A stretch of DNA of 52,223 nucleotides from Paenibacillus fonticola DSM 21315 (GTDB lineage Bacteria; Bacillota; Bacilli; Paenibacillales; Paenibacillaceae): contig NZ_KB907283.1 of NCBI RefSeq assembly GCF_000381905.1, forward strand, positions 1 through 52,223, written 5' to 3'. The translations under genes and the position numbers were made by a program. Positions 16,660 to 25,812 of the stretch are shown piece by piece (within the stretch, counting starts at the first letter, position 1; the number at the start of each line of letters is the position of its first letter). Under the pieces are notes generated by a model that was not told the DNA's origin, made no database searches, and was given only the letters and a program-made list of their open reading frames with translations.

Positions 16660-17772
16660 ATGACAGCTACTAAAGGCCTTGAAGGTATTGTGGCGGCTAC
16701 TTCCTCGATTAGCTCCATTCATGACGGCGTGCTCGCGTATCGCGGCATTAACATTGACGATTTGGCAGAGCGTGCTAGTTATGAAGAGACCGCTTATTTA
16801 CTTTGGTATGGCAAATTGCCTACGAGAACGCAAATGCAGATGCTAGAGCAGCAATTCAGTGACAATGCAGCGGTACCGCAAGCGGTATTGGAGCAAATGA
16901 AGCTGTACCCAAATGATGCCAATACGATGGCTGTACTGCGGACCGCCGTGTCGGCTCTTGCATTGTATGATGAGAGTGCAGACGACAACTCCCGAGAGAG
17001 CAATCAATTGAAGGCGATCAAGCTGCAGGCTCAGATTCCTACCCTTATTGCCGCTTATGCCCGCATCCGGGACGGCAAGGAACCTATCGCTCCGCTGAAG
17101 GGCGTGTCGCTCTCATACAATTTCCTTTACATGCTGTCTGGCGAGCAGCCGGATGAAGTCGCCGTGCGCGCTTTGGATCAGGCTCTGGTGCTGCACGCGG
17201 ATCATGAGTTGAACGCTTCTACTTTTTCAGCTCGCGTTACGATTGCTACCTTATCTGATATTTATTCCGGTATCACTTCTGCAATTGGCACCTTGAAGGG
17301 GCCTTTGCATGGCGGAGCGAACGAAGCGGTTATGCGTATGCTCAGCGAAATCGGCACTTTGGATCAAGCCGAGTCATACATTCAGAAGAAGCTGCAAAAT
17401 CGGGAGAAAATTATGGGCTTCGGCCACCGCGTTTACAAAAATGGCGATCCCCGCGCCAAGCATTTGCAGAAAATGTCGCGCGAGCTTAGCGTTCTGAAAG
17501 GCGATTCGACATTATACGATATTTCGGTTAAAGTAGAAGAGCTTGTCACCGGACAAAAGGGATTGAAGCCTAACGTGGACTTCTATTCCGCGTCTGTCTA
17601 TACGTTGCTTGGCATTCCTAGCGACTTGTTTACCCCGATTTTTGCCATCAGCCGTCTTTCAGGCTGGACTGCCCATATTTTGGAGCAGCTTGATGACAAC
17701 CGGATCATACGTCCGCGCGCGGACTACACTGGTCCGACGAATCAGCGGTATATCCCAATCGATATGAGATAA
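16660..17772 (+). CDS. citZ: Citrate synthase
   Basis: 370 residues with AAAGGAGAG before ATG. Condenses acetyl-CoA and oxaloacetate to citrate as the entry to the TCA cycle. The catalytic residues are in place: H217 (HGGANEAV), H256 (GFGHRVYKNGDPRAK) and D307 (VDFYSASVY). The length is that of the Gram-positive, non-NADH-regulated type. First gene of citZ-icd-mdh, behind two candidate CcpA sites. A 105-bp gap with a stem-loop separates it from icd. Confidence 0.96.
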   Translation: MTATKGLEGIVAATSSISSIHDGVLAYRGINIDDLAERASYEETAYLLWYGKLPTRTQMQMLEQQFSDNAAVPQAVLEQMKLYPNDANTMAVLRTAVSALALYDESADDNSRESNQLKAIKLQAQIPTLIAAYARIRDGKEPIAPLKGVSLSYNFLYMLSGEQPDEVAVRALDQALVLHADHELNASTFSARVTIATLSDIYSGITSAIGTLKGPLHGGANEAVMRMLSEIGTLDQAESYIQKKLQNREKIMGFGHRVYKNGDPRAKHLQKMSRELSVLKGDSTLYDISVKVEELVTGQKGLKPNVDFYSASVYTLLGIPSDLFTPIFAISRLSGWTAHILEQLDDNRIIRPRADYTGPTNQRYIPIDMR

Positions 17773-17806
17773 TATAATACAGCTTTCAGGCTTATAATTT
17801 AAGTAA

Positions 17807-17839
17807 CCGGTCTTCAATCTGTGATAGAATGGAGACCGG
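17807..17839 (+). other. Stem-loop between citZ and icd
   Basis: CCGGTCTTC (17807-17815) pairs with GGAGACCGG (17831-17839), with one G-T wobble. There is no T run after it, so it more likely tunes mRNA stability or processing than ends transcription. Confidence 0.55.
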
Positions 17840-17877
17840 ACAAGTATATTAATTCAAACGAGGAGGAAACCATCAAC

Positions 17878-19173
17878 ATGTTGAAATTGGAAAAATTTGA
17901 TTTGCCAACAGAAGGGCAAAAGATTGAAATTCAGAACGGCAAGCTTCAGGTGCCTAACAACCCCGTCATTCCTTTCATCGAAGGAGATGGCACGGGCCGT
18001 GATATTTGGAAAGCTTCTAAACGTGTACTGGACGCTGCAGTAGAGAAAGCTTATGGCGGCGACAAAAAGATTGCCTGGTATGAAGTGTTCGCAGGTGAGA
18101 AGGCCTACAATACATACGGAGAGTGGCTGCCAGCCGATACGCTGACTGCGATCCGCGAGTATATCGTAGCGATTAAAGGGCCGCTTACGACGCCGATCGG
18201 CGGCGGAATCCGTTCCTTGAACGTGGCTCTTCGCCAGGAGCTCGATTTGTACGTCTGCTTGCGCCCTGTCCGTTATTTCGACGGCGTTCCGTCTCCGGTT
18301 AAACGCCCGGATTTGGTTGACATGGTTATCTTCCGTGAAAATACAGAAGATATTTATGCTGGTATAGAATATCAAGAAGGTTCAGAAGAAGTGAAGAAAG
18401 TCATCTCGTTCCTGCAAAATGAAATGGGCGTAAGCAAAATCCGCTTCCCTGAAACGTCTGGTATCGGAATTAAGCCGGTATCCTCGGAAGGATCGAAGCG
18501 TCTTGTTCGCGCTGCGGTTGAGTATGCAATCAATCACGGCCGCAAGAGCGTAACGCTTGTGCATAAAGGCAACATCATGAAGTTCACGGAAGGCGCCTTC
18601 AAGAACTGGGGCTACGAAGTGGCGGAAGAGGAATTCGGCGATAAGGTGTTCACATGGGCACAATACGACCGGATCAAAGAAGAGTCCGGAACGGAAGCTG
18701 CCAATAAAGCGCAGCAAGAAGCTCAGGATAGCGGCAAAATCATTATCAAGGATGCAATTGCCGACATCGCTCTGCAGCAAGTGTTGACCCGTCCGACCGA
18801 TTTCGATGTCATCGCGACGTTGAACTTGAACGGCGATTATCTTTCTGACGCGCTTGCAGCTCAAGTAGGGGGCATCGGTATTGCACCGGGAGCCAACATT
18901 AACTACGTTACCGGCCATGCTATTTTCGAAGCGACGCACGGTACGGCTCCTAAATATGCGGATCTGGACGTAGTGAACCCTGGTTCCGTCATTTTATCCG
19001 GCGTAATGCTGCTTGAGCATTTGGGCTGGCAGGAAGCGGCTGACCTTATCTATAAAGGGCTTGAAACATCCATTAACAATAAGACTGTTACTTATGACTT
19101 TGCACGTCTGATGGAAGGCGCAACAGAGGTTAAATGCTCTGAGTTCGCGAACGAAGTAATCAAAAACATGTAA
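17878..19173 (+). CDS. icd: NADP-dependent isocitrate dehydrogenase
   Basis: 431 residues. ATG 17878 is preceded by GAGGAGGAAAC; an upstream in-frame ATG (17821) has no such site. Oxidises isocitrate to 2-oxoglutarate with NADP. Visible: FIEGDGTGRDIW, the substrate loop GGGIRSLNVALRQ with S113 (the serine that is phosphorylated in E. coli), YAGIEYQEG, VHKGNIMKFTEG, and NLNGDYLSDALAAQVGG. GTAPKYADLDVVNP near the C-terminus fits the NADP site. Second gene of the TCA operon; mdh starts 20 bp after its stop. Confidence 0.96.
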   Translation: MLKLEKFDLPTEGQKIEIQNGKLQVPNNPVIPFIEGDGTGRDIWKASKRVLDAAVEKAYGGDKKIAWYEVFAGEKAYNTYGEWLPADTLTAIREYIVAIKGPLTTPIGGGIRSLNVALRQELDLYVCLRPVRYFDGVPSPVKRPDLVDMVIFRENTEDIYAGIEYQEGSEEVKKVISFLQNEMGVSKIRFPETSGIGIKPVSSEGSKRLVRAAVEYAINHGRKSVTLVHKGNIMKFTEGAFKNWGYEVAEEEFGDKVFTWAQYDRIKEESGTEAANKAQQEAQDSGKIIIKDAIADIALQQVLTRPTDFDVIATLNLNGDYLSDALAAQVGGIGIAPGANINYVTGHAIFEATHGTAPKYADLDVVNPGSVILSGVMLLEHLGWQEAADLIYKGLETSINNKTVTYDFARLMEGATEVKCSEFANEVIKNM

Positions 19174-19193
19174 GAACAGGAGGTTTTGATTCC

Positions 19194-20135
19194 GTGGCGA
19201 TTAGTCGTAAGAAAATTACCGTTATCGGTGCCGGATTTACCGGTGCGACAACCGCGCTCATGCTGGCACAGAAAGAACTTGGCGATGTCGTCCTGCTCGA
19301 TATTCCCCAATTGGAGAATCCGACAAAAGGTAAGGCGCTAGACATGCTGGAAGCAAGTCCGGTGCAAGGTTTTGACAGCAACATTGTAGGCACATCCTCC
19401 TACGAAGATGCTGCGGATTCCGATATTGTCATCATTACGGCGGGAATCGCCCGTAAGCCGGGAATGAGCCGGGACGATCTTGTTAACACGAATGCAGGTA
19501 TCGTGCGCTCTGTGTGCGAGAACGTGAAGAAATATTGCCCGAACTCAACCGTCCTTGTTTTAAGCAATCCAGTTGATGCTATGACTTATGCAGCATATCA
19601 AGCGCTCGGCTTCCCTAAAAATCGCGTTATCGGTCAATCCGGAGTTCTCGATACGGCCCGTTACTGTACGTTTATCGCGCAAGAGCTTAACGTATCCGTC
19701 GAAGACGTTCGCGGCTTCGTGCTTGGCGGGCATGGCGATGATATGGTTCCGCTTGTGCGTTATTCCAGCGTTGGCGGAATTCCAATCGAGACTCTAATTT
19801 CTAAAGAGCGCATTGACGCGATCGTGCAGCGCACCCGTGTGGGCGGTGGAGAAATCGTTAATTTGCTTGGGAACGGAAGCGCATACTATGCACCGGCGGC
19901 TTCCCTTGTGCAAATGACAGAAGCGATATTGAAAGATAAAAAACGCATTCTTCCCGTAATCGCGCTCCTTGAAGGCGAGTATGGCTATAATAACCTGTTC
20001 ATGGGTGTTCCGGTCATTTTGGGCGGAAACGGAATCGAGAAAGTATTTGAACTGGAATTGACCGCAGAAGAGAAGGCGGCGCTGGATAAGTCAGCGGACT
20101 CTGTGCGTAATGTTATCGCTGTAGTTCAAGGATAA
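19194..20135 (+). CDS. mdh: Malate dehydrogenase
   Basis: 313 residues from GTG 19194, nine bases after CAGGAGGT. NAD-dependent interconversion of malate and oxaloacetate. It is of the lactate-dehydrogenase-like type: Rossmann GAGFTGATTA, the substrate arginines in ARKPGMSRDDL, LSNPVDAMTYAAY, and the catalytic histidine H180 in GGHGDDMVPL. Last gene of citZ-icd-mdh, closed by a strong terminator. Confidence 0.97.
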   Translation: MAISRKKITVIGAGFTGATTALMLAQKELGDVVLLDIPQLENPTKGKALDMLEASPVQGFDSNIVGTSSYEDAADSDIVIITAGIARKPGMSRDDLVNTNAGIVRSVCENVKKYCPNSTVLVLSNPVDAMTYAAYQALGFPKNRVIGQSGVLDTARYCTFIAQELNVSVEDVRGFVLGGHGDDMVPLVRYSSVGGIPIETLISKERIDAIVQRTRVGGGEIVNLLGNGSAYYAPAASLVQMTEAILKDKKRILPVIALLEGEYGYNNLFMGVPVILGGNGIEKVFELELTAEEKAALDKSADSVRNVIAVVQG

Positions 20136-20170
20136 CTTTTTAAATAGTGTCCCTTTTGAAACGATAGATG

Positions 20171-20206
20171 AGCAAACCTTTCCTTGGAGAAGGTTTGCTT
20201 TTCTTT
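20171..20206 (+). terminator. Terminator of citZ-icd-mdh
   Basis: AGCAAACCTT (20171-20180) pairs perfectly with AAGGTTTGCT (20190-20199), followed by TTTTCTTTT. Confidence 0.92.
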
Positions 20207-20361
20207 TACCGGGGCAAGTATAGTAAAAAATGACCGCTGCTTCATATGCGGTCTGCTTACCGTGAAAACACGGCGATAGACGTTGTTCTTCTAATTGGAG
20301 ACAGCTATAATAGATCTTATGTAGTAATAAATCTAATTGACAAATGGAAGGCGGTTGCGGT

Positions 20362-20787
20362 ATGTCAAGCTTCATGTATTTTCTTCACATCATTGGTGCT
20401 CTATCCCTCGGATTTTACTTGGTTCTGCCATTCGTATTCGGCGCAATTCGTAAATTGTCTTTGGCGGCTCAGGAAGGAATGCTCTCTGCGATTAAGACGT
20501 TAAATCGCTATGCCCAATTCGGTTTAATTATTCAATTGCTGACCGGAGGTTATTTGGTCGGAAAAGGCGGTTATTCCGTACCGTGGATGATTGTGGTCGT
20601 TGTCTTGTTCCTGGCCATTGGTGCGCTTGGCGGAATTATGGCTAAGCCTTTGAAGCTGGCCTTGAGCAGTATTCAGAACAACAATAGCATCGCCGCAGAA
20701 ACGGGGAAGCTCCGAACTCTAAGTGCTTTACTTTCCGTCAGCGTTTTGCTTATTTCATTTTTGATGGTATTCTCGAAAATAATTTAA
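20362..20787 (+). CDS. Small four-helix membrane protein, unknown
   Basis: 141 residues from ATG 20362; GGAAGG lies ten bases upstream, and the in-frame ATG at 20344 would include it. Four hydrophobic segments are visible (FLHIIGALSLGFYLVLPFVFG; FGLIIQLLTGGYLV; WMIVVVVLFLAIGALGGI; ALLSVSVLLISFLMVF). The histidine in the first helix (FLHIIG) recalls DUF2269-like or cytochrome-b561-like small membrane proteins, but I cannot assign a family. Closed by a strong terminator, so probably a single gene. Confidence 0.65.
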   Translation: MSSFMYFLHIIGALSLGFYLVLPFVFGAIRKLSLAAQEGMLSAIKTLNRYAQFGLIIQLLTGGYLVGKGGYSVPWMIVVVVLFLAIGALGGIMAKPLKLALSSIQNNNSIAAETGKLRTLSALLSVSVLLISFLMVFSKII

Positions 20788-20799
20788 CACTGCTTAATG

Positions 20800-20838
20800 A
20801 AAACCTCCGGTCTGGATTTATCCAGTCCGGAGGTTTTT
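20800..20838. terminator. Terminator between the membrane protein and the Xre regulator
   Basis: AAACCTCCGG and CTGGA (20801-20815) pair with TCCAG and CCGGAGGTTT (20820-20836) with one T-T mismatch, followed by seven T. It lies between convergent genes. Confidence 0.92.
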
Positions 20839-20875
20839 TTGATATAGATCGCGAATTATTTAGAATGGAGAAATA

Positions 20876-21223
20876 TCAGGAGCTATTATCACTTTGAATA
20901 TCGTCCAAGTGCGCAAATATCATCTTGATTGTGTCCAGTGCCAGCTGCTTCTCTTTTGCAGACCGGTGTATCATGATTTGATTAATTTGGTTCAGAAAGT
21001 GGTCGTCATTGATTTCAATTGAATCGTGGAGCAAGTAATCGACGGTTACGCCTAATTGGTTTGCAAGTTTGACAAGAGTTTCTAAAGACAAGCTCCTTTC
21101 TCCCCGTTCAATTTGACCTATATATGCATCGGAAACTTCAATCTTCTCAGCAAGCTTTTCCTGGGTCAAATGCATTTTGTGACGTTCTTGACGCAGCCTT
21201 TTGCCCAATGATCTATAGTCCAT
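20876..21223 (-). CDS. Xre-family HTH regulator
   Basis: 115 residues from ATG 21223, six bases after AGGAGG; the frame is open 44 codons further upstream, but without a site. An N-terminal Cro/C1-type helix-turn-helix (about 6-62) reads LGKRLRQERHKMHLTQEKLAEKIEVS and YIGQIERGERSLSLETLVKLANQLGV. The C-terminal half is a short helical tail that may dimerise. Resembles SinR/SlrR-like small repressors, but the target is unknown. It is divergent from the glycosyltransferase gene and may control it; that is inference. Confidence 0.85.
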   Translation of the reverse strand: MDYRSLGKRLRQERHKMHLTQEKLAEKIEVSDAYIGQIERGERSLSLETLVKLANQLGVTVDYLLHDSIEINDDHFLNQINQIMIHRSAKEKQLALDTIKMIFAHLDDIQSDNSS

Positions 21224-21393
21224 AACACCCCTCCTATAATTAACCATAGTGAGTATGAGAGGTAAAGATAATATACTATTAGTTTTGTTTGTATTTACTC
21301 CAAGTGTTAAATGGGTTAAAATGTAATCAATGATTATTTTTTTCTTAATTTCCATTCAGTATTTTATTATGGCCATTTATAAGGAGAGAAATC

Positions 21394-22275
21394 ATGTCCG
21401 CTCAACCTATTCTTGTATCCGTAATAATTGCGGTGCAGAACGAAGGAATTGATTTACAGACAACGCTGGAATCCATGAAGGTGTCTCAAGTCAGCTTTCA
21501 ATATGAAGTCATCATTGTTGACGAGGGATCTGTGGACGGCTGTTGTGATTTTTTGATGAATTTCAAATTTGATAAGCCGCTCCGCAAGCTGAAGGGACAA
21601 AGCGGCGTATCTTCCCGGCAGTTGGGCGCCTCCTATGCCCTCGGAAGCTATATTATTTTTTGCAGTCCGCGGCTTTATTTTGAAGATGGGTGGATGGAAG
21701 CGCTGCTTGAGCCGATTCAGCAGGGGAAAGCGGATTGCTCTACACCTTGCTTTACAGCGCAGGGCCGGCTGGAGAACTTATCCCGCTGCGAACTGCAGGG
21801 CGATGGGTTATTGGCATCGATTTATAATTTTCCATCGGTGACAGAGCAGGGCGAAATTCCTTGGCTTTCCTCGGATTGCTTCGCGGTCAGCGCCCAAACC
21901 CTCAAGGAGCTGGGGGGGATCGAGAGCGGATTTTACACGAAAGAAATAGAAACCGCGGAGTTTTCTTTAAGAGCCTGGCTGCTTGGCCGGGTATGTTATT
22001 TTGTGCCCCAGATTTGTTTGACGCTTGTGTTTAGACACAACTATCCCCCTGACTCACGAGCGGCCTATTGGGGCTACGATATGATCACTTTGGCCTGTAT
22101 GCATTTTACGAGAGAAGTCAGCAATAGAATTCGCAATATAGTTTTGGAGAGTGAACGGGAGCATGCTGCCGTCAACCTCATCCGCGAAGATATTACAGAA
22201 GCCAGGGAAAAGTACCTGGAGCAGCGAAAATATGGGGAGGAATGGTTTGCAAACCGGTTCGGCATTCAGCTGTAG
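21394..22275 (+). CDS. Family 2 glycosyltransferase
   Basis: 293 residues with AAGGAGAG before ATG. The GT-A fold start is clear: VSVIIAVQNEGIDLQTTLESM, then EVIIVDEGSVDGC. The usual DXD metal motif is not obvious; the equivalent position reads CSPRLYFEDGWM, so catalysis may differ. No membrane helix is seen, so it is likely cytoplasmic. The later part (WLSSDCFAVSAQTLKELGG; EFSLRAWLLGRVCYFVPQ) fits polypeptide GalNAc-transferase-like or mycofactocin-type GT2 proteins. Acceptor unknown. Confidence 0.75.
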   Translation: MSAQPILVSVIIAVQNEGIDLQTTLESMKVSQVSFQYEVIIVDEGSVDGCCDFLMNFKFDKPLRKLKGQSGVSSRQLGASYALGSYIIFCSPRLYFEDGWMEALLEPIQQGKADCSTPCFTAQGRLENLSRCELQGDGLLASIYNFPSVTEQGEIPWLSSDCFAVSAQTLKELGGIESGFYTKEIETAEFSLRAWLLGRVCYFVPQICLTLVFRHNYPPDSRAAYWGYDMITLACMHFTREVSNRIRNIVLESEREHAAVNLIREDITEAREKYLEQRKYGEEWFANRFGIQL

Positions 22276-22470
22276 TTGACTTCATGCGGCTTCATTTGTG
22301 CTTATTTCTTGTTTAAGCCTTCGCTCGTTGTGGTAAATTTCCAATGACTGTACCCTGCCAAATGAATGTTTATGTTTATGTTCTGCAAGACATCAGCATA
22401 AGCAGAGCGTCAGGGGTTATTCTAACAGGGTAAGGAAAACAATGACTAGACGAGGAAGGAGAATGCAAAC

Positions 22471-23340
22471 ATGTCAGGAAGTGGAGCAACCAAGCAGACC
22501 ATGCCTGCACAGCACCAAAATCAGCAGCCCGGAATCGAAGAGGATATGACTCCGCGCCCTAAGTATGAAGGCGCCTATAAAGCAGCAGGCAAATTACAGG
22601 GTAAAGTCGCGCTAATTACTGGCGGCGATAGCGGTATCGGCCGTGCTGTAGCGATTGCTTACGCTAAAGAAGGAGCAGACGTAGCTATCGTATATCTAAA
22701 TGAAAATGAGGATGCGAGGAAGACACAGCGTGAGGTAGAGCAGGAGGGACGCAAGTGCTTGCTTATTGCCGGTGACTTGGGGGATGAAGTGTTCGCGCAG
22801 CAGGCTGTTCAGCAAACCATCGACCATCTTGGCGCGTTGGATATACTGATCAATAACGCAGCCGAGCAGCATCCGCAGCAGGACATTACTGATATTACGG
22901 CCCAGCAGCTAGAAAAGACGTTCCGGACGAACATTTTTGCCATGTTTTATGTGACCCAGGCCGCAATGCCGCATTTGAAAAAGGGGAGCGCAATTATCAA
23001 CACAGCCTCAATTACGGCATATCGGGGGAATCCGCAGCTGATCGACTATTCGGCAACGAAAGGGGCGATCGTGAGCTTTACACGGGCACTGTCGATGAAC
23101 ATCGTCGGCAAGAAAGGCATTCGCGTAAATGCTGTAGCCCCGGGGCCGATCTGGACGCCTCTCATTCCATCAACTTTCGATAAGGAGCAGGTGGCGAAGT
23201 TCGGAGGAGACACACCGATGCAGCGCCCGGGTCAGCCGGAGGAATTGGCGCCTGCTTATGTATATTTAGGCTGCGATGATTCGTCATATATGAGCGGACA
23301 AGTGCTGCACATCAACGGCGGGCAGATCGTGAATGGATAG
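22471..23340 (+). CDS. SDR oxidoreductase, general stress protein 39-like
   Basis: 289 residues with GAAGGAG upstream. Short-chain dehydrogenase: cofactor motif TGGDSGIGRAVA, NNAAEQ, and the active-site serine region (INTASITAYRG) and YSATKGA. The roughly 45-residue Gln/Pro-rich N-terminal extension (QHQNQQPGIEEDMTPRPKYEG) is the mark of the YdaD/YhxD (GSP39) group, which in Bacillus is induced by sigma-B stress. Substrate unknown. I did not find a convincing sigma-B promoter upstream. Confidence 0.88.
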   Translation: MSGSGATKQTMPAQHQNQQPGIEEDMTPRPKYEGAYKAAGKLQGKVALITGGDSGIGRAVAIAYAKEGADVAIVYLNENEDARKTQREVEQEGRKCLLIAGDLGDEVFAQQAVQQTIDHLGALDILINNAAEQHPQQDITDITAQQLEKTFRTNIFAMFYVTQAAMPHLKKGSAIINTASITAYRGNPQLIDYSATKGAIVSFTRALSMNIVGKKGIRVNAVAPGPIWTPLIPSTFDKEQVAKFGGDTPMQRPGQPEELAPAYVYLGCDDSSYMSGQVLHINGGQIVNG

Positions 23341-23400
23341 ACCGCTAGGCGCTCTACAACTTTTCCTGGAGAGCGGTAGGAAGGAATAAATCACTCTCAT

Positions 23401-23458
23401 CGCTCTAAGGGTGGCAGCTGCATTGAGCAGCTGCACAATTCCCTTAGAGCGACTTTTT
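23401..23458. terminator. Bidirectional terminator between SDR gene and yfbR
   Basis: CGCTCTAAGGG (23401-23411) pairs perfectly with CCCTTAGAGCG (23441-23451), with a nested GCAGCTGC/GCAGCTGC stem inside, then TTTTT. It abuts the stop codon of yfbR on the other strand. Confidence 0.92.
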
Positions 23459-24098
23459 ACTCATCAATATGCGGGGGAGCTGAATGGGATGCGCCTTGCT
23501 CGGATAGCTCATCCAGCGTCATTTCGAAGCTTTGGGCCAAATGCTGCAGGAAATAATCAACCTCCGGGAGGTTAAGACATTTCAGCTTCTCCAGCAGCTG
23601 ATTTTTGGCAACGGCAAATTCCCGATTGCCTGATGTTAGCTCCCAGGCGCATTTCAGATAAGCGTCGAGACTGTCGGCCGCTTTGACATATTGAAGCAGC
23701 CGTTTATCTTCATCACGCATGTTGGAATGGCTGCCCGGGGATAGCAGCGGCCCATAAGCATTTTGCAGTTCTGGAGGAACCATGGACAGCAGGCGTTCGG
23801 CGGCTATGGCCTCCATCTCGCGAAAGCTGGACAATAAGCGGGGATTATGATGCTTCACAGGGGTCGGGATATCGCCGGTGAACACTTCGGTTGCATCGTG
23901 AAACAGGGCGAGGGTCGCTCCGCGGCCTGAATCGAGGGTGCGCCCATACAAGCTGTTGCCGATTTCACAGAGCAGATGGGTAAGTAAGGCTACATGGAAC
24001 GAATGCTCCGCTACATTCTCGGCGGCCGTGCTGCGCATCAGGCTCCAGCGCTTAATAGAACGAAGACGGTACATATAGGCAGAAAAATGATAATTCAT
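23457..24098 (-). CDS. yfbR: YfbR-like 5'-deoxynucleotidase (HD domain)
   Basis: 213 residues. Strong resemblance to E. coli YfbR, which removes phosphate from deoxyribonucleoside 5'-monophosphates: RLRSIKRWSLMRSTAAENVAEHSFHVALLTH, then ALFHDATEVFTGDIPTPVKH. Metal ligands H32, H67 and D68 and a later Asp (KAADSLDAYLKC) are in place. The C-terminal DYFLQHLAQSFEMTLDEL also matches. The extra about 10 residues at the C-terminus are low complexity. Single gene, convergent with the SDR gene and divergent from the fumarase. Confidence 0.9.
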   Translation of the reverse strand: MNYHFSAYMYRLRSIKRWSLMRSTAAENVAEHSFHVALLTHLLCEIGNSLYGRTLDSGRGATLALFHDATEVFTGDIPTPVKHHNPRLLSSFREMEAIAAERLLSMVPPELQNAYGPLLSPGSHSNMRDEDKRLLQYVKAADSLDAYLKCAWELTSGNREFAVAKNQLLEKLKCLNLPEVDYFLQHLAQSFEMTLDELSEQGASHSAPPHIDE

Positions 24099-24262
24099 TT
24101 GTAAGCTACCTCTCCTCTTGGCGGGTAAATTTGAACAAAATATGTCAACCTGTAACTATGTTTATGTTATTATAAGACTAATGAACAGGTTAATCCATCA
24201 GTAGATTCACGGTAATTTTATGTCAGACAGTTACTCGAAGACAAGAGAGGGGATCTTGGATT

Positions 24263-25810
24263 ATGCGGCAGTTTGAACAAAGTGTATATGAACTTATTGT
24301 AGAGACTTCTACCAATCTCCCTGGAGATGTGCGGCGAGCGGTTAAACGAGGAACACTTGCGGAGAATGAAAATACTAGAGCAGGGCTCGCCCTGTCGACA
24401 ATTACGACAAATATTAAAATGGCGGAGCAGCATATATCGCCTATTTGTCAGGATACAGGCATGCCTACTTTTATTGTCCGCACACCTGTAGGCGCTAATC
24501 AGATCGAAATGAAACGAGAAATTTTCTCAGCGATTCAAAGAGCGACCAAAGAAGGTAAGCTTCGACCCAACTCTGTCGATTCGTTGACGGGCGAGAACAG
24601 CGGGGATAATTTAGGCATCGGCACCCCTGTCGTGCATTTTGAGCAATGGGAGGAGAACTATGTAGATCTCCGGTTAATTTTGAAAGGCGGCGGCTGTGAA
24701 AATAAAAATATTCAGTACAGCCTGCCGGCTGAACTCGAAGGTCTGGGCCGTGCGGGGCGCGATTTGGATGGTATCCGCAAATGCATTATGCATTCGGTTT
24801 ATCAGGCTCAGGGCCAAGGCTGCAGCGCCGGATTTATCGGCGTAGGAATAGGGGGAGACCGCACTACGGGTTATGAGCTGGCCAAGCAGCAGCTGTTCCG
24901 TACGGTTGACGATGTGAACCCGGTTGCGGAGCTGGAGCAACTGGAGAAATATATTATGGATAATGCCAATAAGCTCGGGATTGGGACGATGGGCTTCGGC
25001 GGGGAAGTGACGCTGCTTGGCTGTAAGATTGGAGCAGCCCATCGCCTGCCAGCCAGCTTCTTCGTATCCGTCGCGTACAATTGCTGGGCGTTCAGACGCC
25101 AAGGTGTGGCGATCGATGCGGCGAACGGTGAAATTTTGAATTGGCTGTATGAGCGGGGCTCTGATGTAAAGATGGAAGATAGGGAATCGGCAAGCGCTGT
25201 TGCAGCTGAACAAACGGCATCTTCGCCCCAACGTGAAGTGGTGCTGCACACTCCGATTACGGAAGAGCAAATCCGCAATTTGCGGGTGGGAGACGTGGTC
25301 GTCATTAAAGGGGAAATGCATACAGGGCGCGATGCCCTCCATAAGTATTTGATGGATCATGATGCTCCCGTTGATTTGAACGGTGCGGTCATTTATCACT
25401 GTGGTCCAGTCATGCTGAAGGATGAGGACGGCTGGCACGTCAAAGCTGCCGGACCTACGACAAGCATTCGCGAGGAGCCTTACCAGGGCGATATCATTAA
25501 GAAATTCGGTATTCGCGCCGTAATCGGCAAGGGCGGAATGGGCAAGAAAACGCTAGCTGCGCTTAAGGAACACGGTGGTGTCTATTTAAATGCGATCGGC
25601 GGAGCGGCCCAATATTATGCGGAGTGTATTAAGAAGGTTAACGGTGTGGATTTTATGGAATTCGGCATTCCCGAAGCGATGTGGCATTTGGAAGTGGACG
25701 GCTTCGCAGCCATTGTAACGATGGATTCGCATGGGGAAAGCCTGCATGAAGATGTTGAGAAGTCGTCTCTGGAAAAATTGGCTGCGTTTAAAGAGCCGGT
25801 ATTTAAATAA
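24263..25810 (+). CDS. Class I fumarate hydratase (iron-sulfur)
   Basis: 515 residues with AGAGGGG before ATG. Interconverts fumarate and malate using a 4Fe-4S cluster. Alpha and beta domains are fused in one chain. Cluster cysteines are likely C62 (CQDTGMPTF), C187 (GQGCSAGF) and C274 (YNCWAFRR). The beta domain starts after a Ser/Ala/Glu-rich linker near 315 and holds LRVGDVVVIKGEMHTGRDALHKY and GPTTSIREEPY. Oxygen-sensitive type, unlike the class II FumC usual in Bacillus. The phoR gene begins two bases after its stop, so the two may be cotranscribed. Confidence 0.93.
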   Translation: MRQFEQSVYELIVETSTNLPGDVRRAVKRGTLAENENTRAGLALSTITTNIKMAEQHISPICQDTGMPTFIVRTPVGANQIEMKREIFSAIQRATKEGKLRPNSVDSLTGENSGDNLGIGTPVVHFEQWEENYVDLRLILKGGGCENKNIQYSLPAELEGLGRAGRDLDGIRKCIMHSVYQAQGQGCSAGFIGVGIGGDRTTGYELAKQQLFRTVDDVNPVAELEQLEKYIMDNANKLGIGTMGFGGEVTLLGCKIGAAHRLPASFFVSVAYNCWAFRRQGVAIDAANGEILNWLYERGSDVKMEDRESASAVAAEQTASSPQREVVLHTPITEEQIRNLRVGDVVVIKGEMHTGRDALHKYLMDHDAPVDLNGAVIYHCGPVMLKDEDGWHVKAAGPTTSIREEPYQGDIIKKFGIRAVIGKGGMGKKTLAALKEHGGVYLNAIGGAAQYYAECIKKVNGVDFMEFGIPEAMWHLEVDGFAAIVTMDSHGESLHEDVEKSSLEKLAAFKEPVFK

Positions 25811-25812
25811 CG

